64,000 bases of DNA from the NCBI GenBank assembly GCA_943370295.1, contig CALRQL020000002.1, positions 248,001-312,000 of the forward strand, read 5' to 3'. The notes below the pieces were generated by a model, which made no database searches, was not told the origin of the DNA, and saw only the letters and a program-made list of their open reading frames with translations. The number at the start of each line of letters is the position of its first letter. The stretch's first letter is position 1. Of the stretch, positions 51,873 to 59,332 are shown one piece after another. The DNA is from SB11 sp943370295 (lineage in GTDB: Bacteria; Bacteroidota; Bacteroidia; UBA8524). Position numbers and translations under genes: made by a program.

Positions 51873-51898
51873 TATTTCGTACAAACAGTAGTCACTGC

Positions 51899-52573
51899 TT
51901 ATACATCAAAAACTACAGGGTAATGGTCAGAAACTACGAAAGTATCTAAGGTGATGCCCGTAACAGCCGGAGCAGCATCCTTAACCATGTAATCGTATTT
52001 TCTTTTGGTTGCGGGGTAGGTAGGCTTATCCGGCGGACATAAAACCCCGTGCGGAGGTACCCAAGTGTTTGGCTCGCGGTTGTAATCACCGGCAACATAC
52101 CAATTAGGCGTCCCCATAGCATACACATTGTTAATCAATCCGGGGTCGTCGTTACCACTACCTGAGAAACCGTGAATACTAAATACATAGCGGCCACCCA
52201 CCAGCATGCCGATGGCAGGCCTGCCGCCAACTAAGCCGGGGGGCGCATACAAAAGGTTAGCAGGTGCATTTTGTGAAGCAAGGGCAATGTTTACCCTGTT
52301 GCCGTTTGGGTCGGTTTGTGCCCATACTACGTAGTAAGTAACCTTTGAAGGTCGCCATGTGTAGTACCCTGTAACCAGTCCTGCCGGTGGATTGCCAATC
52401 CAAGCGGGGGCTACCGCCGCAACGGCTGATGGAGGTGCTGCACCGCATTCTTGCAGGCAAACAATGTCAGAATCTACAGCCTTGTCAGGGGCTAATAATT
52501 GTTGGACACCGATAGTCCATTTGCTGTCGGCGCTATTCGTAGCGCCTTGCATGTTCCATGTTGTAATTCTCAT
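51899..52573 (-). CDS. CdtB-like DNase (cytolethal distending toxin B family), second of a tandem pair
   Basis: 224 residues spanning the endonuclease/exonuclease/phosphatase fold. It follows CdtB nearly end to end: TTWNMQGATNSADSKW, DIVCLQECG (E42), YTWRPS, NGNRVNIALAS, GGRPAIGMLVGG (R118), YVFSIHGFSGSGND (H134), VAGDYNREP (D163, N165), YDYMVKD (D194) and SDHYPVVFDV (D216, H217). All expected catalytic and metal ligands are present. Unlike known CdtB, it has no signal peptide: the protein begins at the first strand. No CdtA/CdtC lectin genes are nearby. Lies 39 bases after a second, diverged homologue. Confidence 0.85.
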   Translation of the reverse strand: MRITTWNMQGATNSADSKWTIGVQQLLAPDKAVDSDIVCLQECGAAPPSAVAAVAPAWIGNPPAGLVTGYYTWRPSKVTYYVVWAQTDPNGNRVNIALASQNAPANLLYAPPGLVGGRPAIGMLVGGRYVFSIHGFSGSGNDDPGLINNVYAMGTPNWYVAGDYNREPNTWVPPHGVLCPPDKPTYPATKRKYDYMVKDAAPAVTGITLDTFVVSDHYPVVFDV

Positions 52574-52612
52574 AATGCTTAGATAGATTTTATATGATGT
52601 GTGAAAGTGAGA

Positions 52613-53335
52613 TTAGAAAACATACTCTACAGGGAAATGGTCGGAAGCTTGTTTATTCAGCACCACACCCCTGTTAAAACCGGTGTAGGCTACCATATAA
52701 TCCAGCCAACTGCCGTTATCGTGTGTAGCGCTTCCGGGCGGCCAAATTACTCCAGCGGGGTTCCATTCGGTATCAGGGTCTTTATTAAAATCACCTGCGG
52801 CAAACCAAACCCGGTATCGGTCGTTAATGGTTTCTATTAACCTTGGAGCATCACCACCTTTGGTTCTTGCATTGGCATGAATGCAGAAAAAATTGGGCAC
52901 ACCAAGGTTTATTCCTATTGCAGGGCGAGTAGAAAATGTATCAGTAACGGTAACGGGCTCAACGTATAACAGGTAGTAAGGCTTTATGAGTGATAAAATG
53001 GTAAGATTAACCCTGTGTCCGTCGTCGTCGGTTTCCATCCAAAAAACATAAATGGGTATATCTTCCTCCCTACCGTTTTTAAACGGTCGCCAAATAAATT
53101 GGGTATAGTTTACCCCGTCGGGTGGTTTATTGCCTTTAAAACGGGTGGGGTAGGGTATAAGCTCAATGTTTTCCTCATATACCCTCATAAAATCAGGGTT
53201 GGCAAGTGGCCATCCGCTTTCCTGCAAACAAACAATATCGGCTTTATACTTTTTTATAAACTGAGTAGCTACAATAGACCACTTGCTGCCGTCACTGTCA
53301 TTTGCGCCTTGCAAATTCCAAGTAATTAATTTCAT
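52613..53335 (-). CDS. CdtB-like DNase, first of a tandem pair
   Basis: 240 residues with the same fold and order: ITWNLQGANDSDGSKW, DIVCLQESGWP (E39), FIWRPFKNG, DGHRVNLTILS, STRPAIGINLG (R137), FFCIHANARTKGGDA (H153), AAGDFNKDPD (D182, N184), WLDYMVAY (D212), SDHFPVEYVF (D232, H233). All catalytic positions are intact. By eye about one third of residues match the neighbouring copy, so the duplication is old or the two were acquired separately. No signal peptide. Substrate could be DNA, RNA or phosphoinositide, as CdtB-fold proteins vary. Confidence 0.85.
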   Translation of the reverse strand: MKLITWNLQGANDSDGSKWSIVATQFIKKYKADIVCLQESGWPLANPDFMRVYEENIELIPYPTRFKGNKPPDGVNYTQFIWRPFKNGREEDIPIYVFWMETDDDGHRVNLTILSLIKPYYLLYVEPVTVTDTFSTRPAIGINLGVPNFFCIHANARTKGGDAPRLIETINDRYRVWFAAGDFNKDPDTEWNPAGVIWPPGSATHDNGSWLDYMVAYTGFNRGVVLNKQASDHFPVEYVF

Positions 53336-53370
53336 AAGTTAGATAGCAATAGATAGTTAGTAACAGCAAA

Positions 53371-54627
53371 TTACACTTTTATGCCGTTAATAAAAACATT
53401 TTCTATCCAATTATTTTGATGCGCATAAGGTATCCACGCCAGCGAAGGGATGGGCTTAGTGATAATAAAATTAGCTTTTTTACCAACGGTTATACTGCCT
53501 GTTTCTTTTGATATTTCTAACGCCGCTGCACCGTTGATGGTGGTAGCGTTAAAAGCTTCTTCGGGGGTAAGTTTCATTTGTATGCAGCCCAACGCAGTAA
53601 TAAAACGCATATCCCCTGCGGGAGAACTGCCGGGGTTAAAATCGCTGGCCAGCACTACGGGCAGCCCAGCATTAATTAATTTACGAACGGGAGTGTAGGG
53701 CAACCCTAAAAAGAATGAACAACCGGGCAGGCCCACGGGTAGGGTATTGCTGTTTTTCAGCACTTCTATTTCAGCATCTCCGGCGTGTTCTAAATGGTCA
53801 ACACTAATGGCATTGTGGGCTACGGCCACTTGCACACCGCCGCTGTAATCCAACTGGTTGCCGTGTATTTTAGCTTTTAAACCGTGTTTTGTACCGGCTT
53901 CTAATATGCGGGCGGTTTCTTCAACACTAAAAAAGCCCTTCTCACAAAACACATCTATATAATCAGCCAAGCCTTCGGCAGCAATGGCAGGCAGCATTTC
54001 GTCAAAAATCAGTTGTAAGTACCCTTCGTGGTTTTGCTTGTATTCGGCAGGGTAGGTGTGTGCCCCCAAAAAGGTGGCCTTAACGGGGATTGGGGCTTTT
54101 TCTTTAAGCCGCTTTACCACACGCAGCATTTTAAGTTCATTAGCCACAGTTAAGCCATATCCGCTTTTAATTTCAATAGCTCCGGTGCCTTTGCTTATCA
54201 GCTCTTGCAAACGGTGCCAAGCAGTATCAAACAATTCGTCTTCGGTGGCTTCTTGCAAACGCCTTGCTGAGTTAAGTATGCCACCGCCTGCGGCGGCAAT
54301 GTCTTCATAAGTAGCCCCTTTTATTTTCATCACAAATTCTTCTTCGCGAGAGCGGGCAAACACAATGTGTGTGTGGCTATCAACAAACGTTGGGAGTACT
54401 AATCTGCCTTCGGCGTTTATCTGATTTGAAGATTTGATGATTTGCGAATTTGAAGATTTTTCAAGCTCGGCCATTTCCCTAAATTCTTTAATAATCCCAT
54501 TCTCAATCAGCAAATAGGCATTATCAATGTGTGCAAAATCGGCCATGTCTGCGCCGCGTTTCACAGTAACATCAGGAGAAAGAACCCCGTAAAGGGATTT
54601 TATATGGGTGATAAGGAGTGATGACAT
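53371..54627 (-). CDS. hutI: Imidazolonepropionase
   Basis: Third step of histidine degradation: opens 4-imidazolone-5-propionate to formiminoglutamate. 418 residues from ATG 54627; the longer frame to 54651 runs into the promoter box at 54649-54656. Metal-dependent amidohydrolase with VDSHTHIVFARSREEEF, IEIKSGYGL, HGNQLDYSGG, SVDHLEHAGD and LASDFNPGSSP. No other hut genes are here. Residues near 50-65 (SSNSQIIKSSNQI) are encoded by a low-complexity GATTTGAAGATTTGATGATT stretch that looks inserted. Confidence 0.93.
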   Translation of the reverse strand: MSSLLITHIKSLYGVLSPDVTVKRGADMADFAHIDNAYLLIENGIIKEFREMAELEKSSNSQIIKSSNQINAEGRLVLPTFVDSHTHIVFARSREEEFVMKIKGATYEDIAAAGGGILNSARRLQEATEDELFDTAWHRLQELISKGTGAIEIKSGYGLTVANELKMLRVVKRLKEKAPIPVKATFLGAHTYPAEYKQNHEGYLQLIFDEMLPAIAAEGLADYIDVFCEKGFFSVEETARILEAGTKHGLKAKIHGNQLDYSGGVQVAVAHNAISVDHLEHAGDAEIEVLKNSNTLPVGLPGCSFFLGLPYTPVRKLINAGLPVVLASDFNPGSSPAGDMRFITALGCIQMKLTPEEAFNATTINGAAALEISKETGSITVGKKANFIITKPIPSLAWIPYAHQNNWIENVFINGIKV

Positions 54628-54648
54628 ACTTTGTGCGCCAAAATTAAG

Positions 54649-54656
54649 CAAAAGTA
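54649..54656 (-). promoter_or_regulatory. -7 promoter box for hutI
   Basis: TACTTTTG on the minus strand, 22 bases before ATG 54627; fits TAnnTTTG. Confidence 0.5.
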
Positions 54657-54661
54657 TGTTG

Positions 54662-55456
54662 CTACCCTATCGGGCCGCCTACACGGTTGTATAACATGGC
54701 GGGGTTAAAGGGGCGTTGTTTGCCCAAACGCATCCGTTGGGCGTTGCGAACTTCCTGGTAGCCGTTGGTTTTTAAAAACTCAATACCTGCGGCACAATCA
54801 ACCGGGAGGATAAATACTTCGTGGGTTTGGGCGCGCAGTTGCATCAGCGCGATGCCTGCTTGGGGTGTTGCGGCAACTATCAACCCTTCTGACAATGAGG
54901 GTAAATAGAACCCTTCCACTTTGCCGTTGTGTTCATACACCATCGCGGTTTGTAAATTTTCATCCATGCGGTACCATCGGTTTTCACCATACGATTGTTG
55001 GTCTAACTCGTAAATACGGGGCAGGTGTTTGGCTTCAAACGGAATGATATTAGGCTGCGGTTCAGTATCCTTAAGCTCACCCTTGAAAAACAGGTATTCG
55101 GTTTCTATTTCAAAGCCCAAACGTTTGTAAACGGGTTCACCCATTGGGGTAGCAATCAGGTAAACGGTTTCAAAGCCTTCGGCTTTTAGCATATCTACCA
55201 AATACTTTGTGATGATACCGCCCAATCCCCTATTGCGGTGTTGCGGGTGAACGATAATCAAGGCCAGCCAAGCAGTGTCTTTGTGGCGGATGGCAGAGCC
55301 TGTACCAATAATTTCACCGTTTTCAACCACTTTCACGGGGCTGCAATGCGGCGAATTGAGATAATAAGTTACGTTGGGGGTAATGTCGCCCCAATCGGTC
55401 GGTTGAATTTCAGATAAACGGGGTAAGTCTTCGGGTTGTAAGGGGAGGATTTCCAT
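54662..55456 (-). CDS. GNAT-family N-acetyltransferase
   Basis: 264 residues. The N-terminal half is a GNAT domain with the acetyl-CoA loop HPQHRNRGLGGIITKYLV (Q/RxxGxG/A) and strand TVYLIATPMGEPVYKRLGFE. The C-terminal half is a second, weaker GNAT-like domain (IEFLKTNGYQEVRNAQRMRLG). The substrate is unknown. A TATTTTTG box lies at 55467-55474, 11 bases before the start. Confidence 0.85.
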   Translation of the reverse strand: MEILPLQPEDLPRLSEIQPTDWGDITPNVTYYLNSPHCSPVKVVENGEIIGTGSAIRHKDTAWLALIIVHPQHRNRGLGGIITKYLVDMLKAEGFETVYLIATPMGEPVYKRLGFEIETEYLFFKGELKDTEPQPNIIPFEAKHLPRIYELDQQSYGENRWYRMDENLQTAMVYEHNGKVEGFYLPSLSEGLIVAATPQAGIALMQLRAQTHEVFILPVDCAAGIEFLKTNGYQEVRNAQRMRLGKQRPFNPAMLYNRVGGPIG

Positions 55457-55466
55457 AGTTTAAAAG

Positions 55467-55474
55467 CAAAAATA
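55467..55474 (-). promoter_or_regulatory. -7 promoter box for the GNAT gene
   Basis: TATTTTTG on the minus strand, exact TAnnTTTG match. Confidence 0.5.
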
Positions 55475-55540
55475 GGAGTTATCCTTCGAGACGAATAGGA
55501 CAATAACGTATTTGTATTGACATTGGGGATGAGTTTGTAA

Positions 55541-55660
55541 CGCGAGGTTTAAACCTCGCGTTGTTGAGATTACCATCTCGGTGAGGACTTAAGTCCTCAC
55601 CGAGATGGTAATTATAAAAGAGATAGGTTTAAACCTATCGTGCCGAAGGGCGTAAAGCCC
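55541..55660. repeat. Three-hairpin palindromic repeat, best-preserved copy
   Basis: Left hairpin CGCGAGGTTTAAACCTCGCG (55541-55560, perfect), central 44-base perfect palindrome (55569-55612; ATTAC + CATCTCGGTGA + GGACTT and mirror), right hairpin GATAGGTTTAAACCTATC (55622-55639, perfect), then GGGCGTAAAGCCC (55648-55660). Four hairpins in 120 bases, between the convergence-free ends of the GNAT start and the Doc toxin stop. Confidence 0.9.
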
Positions 55661-55677
55661 GTCGCTGTTGAAAATTA

Positions 55678-56058
55678 TTAACTATTTGCAGTGACGTTTT
55701 TCTCTAACCATGATTTGATTTGCTCAAACTTATCCGTGCCGTTCGCTATTCTTATCACAAAGTCATACTTCTCAGCTTGGGTTGCGGTTATATCAAGGTT
55801 GTTATTCAATAGTATCAATCGCAGCAATACATACCCGGTTCTTTTATTACCATCTACAAACGGGTGATTATTTAAAACACTTTCAATAACGGCAGCAGCT
55901 TTTTCAATAGCAGAAGGGTACAATTCTTGACCGTCAAATGTTTGAAACGGCCTCGAAATGGCAGCGTCTACTAACCCTCTGTCTCTAATCCCGTCAGCTC
56001 CACCAAACTCTTTTATTACCCTTGTATGGATAATCAATACTTCCTCAAAAGTTATCAT
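55678..56058 (-). CDS. doc: Doc-type (death-on-curing) Fic-fold toxin
   Basis: 126 residues. The Fic motif HPFVDGNKRTG is at 65-75 with the catalytic-type His and the phosphate-binding Asn-Lys-Arg. The preceding VLIIHTRVIKEFGGADGIRDRGL is the Doc N-terminus. Doc from phage P1 phosphorylates EF-Tu; a similar activity is inferred. It overlaps the upstream small gene by 4 bases (ATGA), as toxin-antitoxin pairs do. Confidence 0.9.
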   Translation of the reverse strand: MITFEEVLIIHTRVIKEFGGADGIRDRGLVDAAISRPFQTFDGQELYPSAIEKAAAVIESVLNNHPFVDGNKRTGYVLLRLILLNNNLDITATQAEKYDFVIRIANGTDKFEQIKSWLEKNVTANS

Positions 56059-56243
56059 TGGGCAAGTTTTTGTAAAAGTTCTCTATCTTCTTCTAATATT
56101 CGGGTAATCAAAGGGTTGTCATTACCTGTTTTTCGTGATTTAGCTTCAATATCCCTTAGCACAACCAATATTTCTTCTAATACGGTATCAGGGATATTAT
56201 CCAATACTTTTTGAATTTCGAGTTTAAGTTCGTTGCTACTCAT
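56055..56243 (-). CDS. Probable antitoxin of the Doc toxin
   Basis: 62 residues, mostly helical and charged: LEIQKVLDNIPDTVLEEILV, then a C-terminal tail NPLITRILEEDRELLQKLAQ. It does not look like Phd, the classical Doc antitoxin, having no AbrB/Phd DNA-binding start. It precedes the toxin and overlaps it by 4 bases, so the antitoxin role is inferred from position and size. Confidence 0.7.
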   Translation of the reverse strand: MSSNELKLEIQKVLDNIPDTVLEEILVVLRDIEAKSRKTGNDNPLITRILEEDRELLQKLAQ

Positions 56244-56291
56244 TGTACTTCAAATATACAATCCTTTTATAGCTAAAGTTTGCCCCTTGCC

Positions 56292-56299
56292 TATCTTTG
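56292..56299 (+). promoter_or_regulatory. -7 promoter box for the gamma-carbonic anhydrase gene
   Basis: TATCTTTG, exact TAnnTTTG match ending 4 bases before ATG 56304. This implies a nearly leaderless mRNA. Confidence 0.6.
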
Positions 56300-56303
56300 C
56301 CCT

Positions 56304-56819
56304 ATGGATATACAGCAAATCCTGTCTAAGCCTATTCAAAAAGGCAAAAATGTATTTATAGCCCCCAATGCTACAGTAATTGGTAATGTATCGTTGGGTG
56401 ATGAATGTTCAGTATGGTTTGGCGCGGTGTTGAGAGCTGATAGCGACTCTATTACCATTGGACACCGAACCAACATACAAGACAATGCCGTGATACACGT
56501 TGACCCCAACGAGCCTGCTACCATTGGCAACGATTGCATTATAGGCCATCTTGCGCTGGTGCATGGGGCTACCATTGGTGATAATGTGTTGGTAGGTATG
56601 CACAGTACCGTGATGAACGGTGCCAAAGTGGGCGATTTTAGTATTATAGGGGCAAATGCATTAGTACCCGCAGGCATGGAAATCCCTGCTTTTAGCATGG
56701 TGGTGGGCACTCCGGCCAAAATTGTGAAAACCCTTACACCCGAACAGGTGGCAAAGGTGAAGCGCAATGCCGCCGTGTATGTCGAATTGGCCGCGGAATA
56801 CATGGCGTTTTACAAGTAA
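56304..56819 (+). CDS. Gamma-class carbonic anhydrase-like protein
   Basis: 171 residues from ATG 56304 (the frame opens at 56280 before the promoter box). Left-handed beta-helix with hexapeptide repeats; the zinc histidines are H65 (NAVIHVD), H82 and H87 (IGHLALVHGATIGDN). Related to YrdA/PaaY proteins, which hydrate CO2 or act on CoA thioesters. Possibly cotranscribed with the thioesterase gene downstream. Confidence 0.88.
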   Translation: MDIQQILSKPIQKGKNVFIAPNATVIGNVSLGDECSVWFGAVLRADSDSITIGHRTNIQDNAVIHVDPNEPATIGNDCIIGHLALVHGATIGDNVLVGMHSTVMNGAKVGDFSIIGANALVPAGMEIPAFSMVVGTPAKIVKTLTPEQVAKVKRNAAVYVELAAEYMAFYK

Positions 56820-56854
56820 ATTTTGATTTGTTGACTAGTTGATTTATGATTTGA

Positions 56855-57316
56855 ATGCGCAAGTCGCTAAGTTTAAATTCAATAAACCATACTTTGAAGT
56901 TAAATAAGAATAAATACGAGAGCGAAATGCAGGTGCGACCGGACGACATTGATATGTTCCGCCATGTGCACAGCAGTCGCTATATTGATTATGTATTGGC
57001 TGCCCGTTACGATCAAATGGGACGTTGCTACGGTATGTCGATGGAAGAGTTTCTGCAAAACGGTTTCGGGTGGGTGATTGTGTCTACACACATGGAATTT
57101 AAACGCCCGTTAAAATTGGGCGATTACTTTGTGGTGAGTACTCAACTTGTACATTTTGAAAAACATACTGCCAAGGTTGATTTTGAGATATTGAAGAAAG
57201 AAGGAATGAAGTTGTGCTGTACCGGGCATTTTGATTACACCATGATTGATATGGCTACGGGGCGCGCTGCTGCTTTACCCGATTGGATTATTGAACGTTA
57301 TAGCCTGCCTGAATAG
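56855..57316 (+). CDS. Hot-dog acyl-CoA thioesterase (4HBT family)
   Basis: 153 residues; about 20 are extra at the N-terminus. Signature VRPDDIDMFRHVHSSRYIDYV: the Asp of 4-hydroxybenzoyl-CoA thioesterases with the N/HxxxY helix following. Later block HFEKHTAKVDFEILKKEGM. Probably hydrolyses short or aromatic acyl-CoA. Its stop is directly followed by the next start, with no gap. Confidence 0.87.
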   Translation: MRKSLSLNSINHTLKLNKNKYESEMQVRPDDIDMFRHVHSSRYIDYVLAARYDQMGRCYGMSMEEFLQNGFGWVIVSTHMEFKRPLKLGDYFVVSTQLVHFEKHTAKVDFEILKKEGMKLCCTGHFDYTMIDMATGRAAALPDWIIERYSLPE

Positions 57317-58153
57317 ATGAATTATTTTGTGATACAGTGCTACGGCAAAGAACGCATATTGCGCGAAGCGAAGTTTTGCGTACTCTCGCTACTTAGGTAT
57401 ATACAAGGACAAGAAGGGTATAAAATAGTTTTGTACACGGATAACCCTGCTTTTTTTGTGGATATAAAAGAGTTTGTGGTGTGTGAACCACTACCGCCCG
57501 AAACGGTGCAGCAATGGAAAGGTGAACACAATTTTGTGCATCGGGTGAAAATACAGATGCTTCTTGATTTTGCGGCCAATTATAGCGGCAAGTTTATTTA
57601 CTTGGATAGCGATACGTGGTTTAAGCAATCGCCTGCGGAACTGTTTACCCAAATTGACGATAGCAATGCGCTGATGCACTTGCCCGAAGCCCAACTGAAA
57701 AGCAACGCCAACCCGATTATTAAAAAGATACACCGTTTTGTAAAGGCCAATACATTTACCCTTACAAACGGTGAAAAGGTGAATATACCGGCCGAGTATT
57801 TTATGTGGAATGCTGGGGTGATTGGCTTGCATACCGATGCCCGACCTGTGATGGAAAAGGTGCTGCAACTTACCGATGCCATGCTGGCTGCCTACCAAAA
57901 ACACGTGATGGAACAACTGGCGTTTTCATACTTCTTGCAAAAGGAGTTTACTACCCGCCGTTGTGATAATGTGATTGAGCATTACTGGCCGTATTGCGCA
58001 GTTGCTGAGCAACCCATGATAGAATTGTTTACCGGCACAGAAGGGCAAACTATGGCTAACAAAATAGCGGCTGTTGCAGGGTTTGATTGGAGTTTTACGG
58101 CAGAGAAACCTGAGAAGAAAAGTTTTTGGCAACGCTTATTTAACAGACAATAA
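57317..58153 (+). CDS. GT-A-fold glycosyltransferase-like protein
   Basis: 278 residues. FIYLDSDTWF (D97, D99) is the DxD motif for metal and nucleotide sugar, and the N-terminus (RILREAKFCVLSLLRYIQG, YKIVLYTDNPAFF) and FMWNAGVIGLH fit GT8-like folds. No membrane segment, so cytoplasmic. Substrate unknown. ATG follows the thioesterase stop immediately, which indicates coupled translation. Confidence 0.75.
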   Translation: MNYFVIQCYGKERILREAKFCVLSLLRYIQGQEGYKIVLYTDNPAFFVDIKEFVVCEPLPPETVQQWKGEHNFVHRVKIQMLLDFAANYSGKFIYLDSDTWFKQSPAELFTQIDDSNALMHLPEAQLKSNANPIIKKIHRFVKANTFTLTNGEKVNIPAEYFMWNAGVIGLHTDARPVMEKVLQLTDAMLAAYQKHVMEQLAFSYFLQKEFTTRRCDNVIEHYWPYCAVAEQPMIELFTGTEGQTMANKIAAVAGFDWSFTAEKPEKKSFWQRLFNRQ

Positions 58154-58230
58154 TTTCTTTATCCGAGCGAAGGGATGCTCAGGCGATAGGGGTGGCTTAC
58201 TGCGAATTAAGCCTTGCGGGAAATAAAGAC

Positions 58231-58701
58231 CTAATTCACCACCTTATTGGCGCAATACGAACTTGCAAACGCATTGGGTTTGGCTTTAAAAATAAAGCCC
58301 ATGCTTAAAATGTACCCCATAGCTTCGCTAAGTGCGCTGTTTGATTTGAACTGCGGGCTGGTATTAATATCCGCATGCACCTCAAGCTCTACGTTGTATT
58401 TATCCAACAGGTTGCACAATTGGTAGGCCGCATCAATTGATTTTGCCACCTCGTTCAGCATACGTTCTTTTACGGTAATGCCAGCTTTTTGCTTATCAGT
58501 TTTGATAAACATAAAGCCGCCGCGCTTTTCACGTACAAAAACAATTACGGTGGCGTATTCAATCGTTTCCCCATACACTTGTGAGTCGGTACCAATGCAC
58601 ACCTTTAATCGGTTGCCCATGGCCCGCTCGTTTAAAATTGTTGTCTCCACTTCGGTCAAGATGTCCTCGCCGAGCTTCGTGCCGTCAAGTTTTCTCCACA
58701 T
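58231..58701 (-). CDS. YkuK/DUF458 RNase H-like protein
   Basis: 156 residues from ATG 58701 (MWRKLDGTKLGEDILTEVE). The longer frame to 58728 crosses a TATCTTTG promoter box at 58707-58714, so it is rejected. RNase H-like core: VCIGTDSQVYGETIEYATVI with the acidic first strand, ELEVHADINTSPQFKS, and the C-terminal KPNAFASSYCANKVV. Nuclease activity has been proposed for the family; it is linked to sporulation in Bacilli but its role here is unknown. Confidence 0.8.
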   Translation of the reverse strand: MWRKLDGTKLGEDILTEVETTILNERAMGNRLKVCIGTDSQVYGETIEYATVIVFVREKRGGFMFIKTDKQKAGITVKERMLNEVAKSIDAAYQLCNLLDKYNVELEVHADINTSPQFKSNSALSEAMGYILSMGFIFKAKPNAFASSYCANKVVN

Positions 58702-58706
58702 ATACT

Positions 58707-58714
58707 CAAAGATA
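58707..58714 (-). promoter_or_regulatory. -7 promoter box for the YkuK-like gene
   Basis: TATCTTTG on the minus strand, 5 bases before ATG 58701. Confidence 0.55.
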
Positions 58715-58871
58715 GCAGAAAACGGCACTTTTCAAATATCAAATTATTGTAAACCAAAAAGATGGGTGCATAACTGTGTGGATATCCGCAAGGCTACGAT
58801 TTACTGTTTTTAGGGGTATAAATGGTTGTTTGCAGCTATTATTCGGCAAGTTGAAACCTACCTGTTTTTTT

Positions 58872-59310
58872 GAGGTAACCCAAAAAGAACGACATTACAT
58901 AGGGTTATATGATTAATGTTTTTTAGCCACGAAGACAGTAAGACAAAAGTATCATAATTAGCGACTTCGCGCCTTTGTAGCAAATAAAAAAAGCTTGTTT
59001 GGATACAATCAACCTTCAATCCCGTTAAATAAAAATCCGAAACAGGTCAATAGCGTTTCGGCAGGCTGAAGCCAGTGTTTTTGAGGTAACCCAAAAATTG
59101 ATGACTTTACAAAATGGTTGTATAATTAACATTTTGAGCCACGAAGACAGTAAGACACAAAGTAAGTGATTGGCGACTTTGCGCCTTTGTGGCAAAAAAA
59201 AGCTTGTTTGAAGAGGACTTAAGTCCTCTTCAAATGGGTAATCGCAACAGTACGGGATTTCAATCCCGTTAAATAAAAAATCCGAAAACCAACAATGTAG
59301 TTTTCGGATT
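58872..59310. repeat. About 222-bp tandem duplication including a terminator
   Basis: GAGGTAACCCAAAAA recurs at 58872 and 59093, GCCACGAAGACAGTAAGACA at 58926 and 59148 (period 221-222). Each unit holds one GCCACGAAGAC...CTTTGTGGC dispersed repeat, TCAATCCCGTTAAATAAAAA, and an AATCCGAAA...TTTCGG hairpin. Unit 2 has a GGACTTAAGTCC palindrome (59208-59235) and a right hairpin (59253-59270) that unit 1 lacks. This explains most of the gap 58702-59332; no gene there. Confidence 0.88.
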
Positions 59311-59311
59311 T
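59278..59311 (-). terminator. Terminator of ettA
   Basis: AATCCGAAAAC and GTTTTCGGATT form an 11-bp stem, with an A-run on the left that reads as a T-run on the minus strand. A decayed copy lies about 222 bases further left at 59030-59062. Confidence 0.8.
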
Positions 59312-59332
59312 AGAAGTAAGATTTTATAGTAT

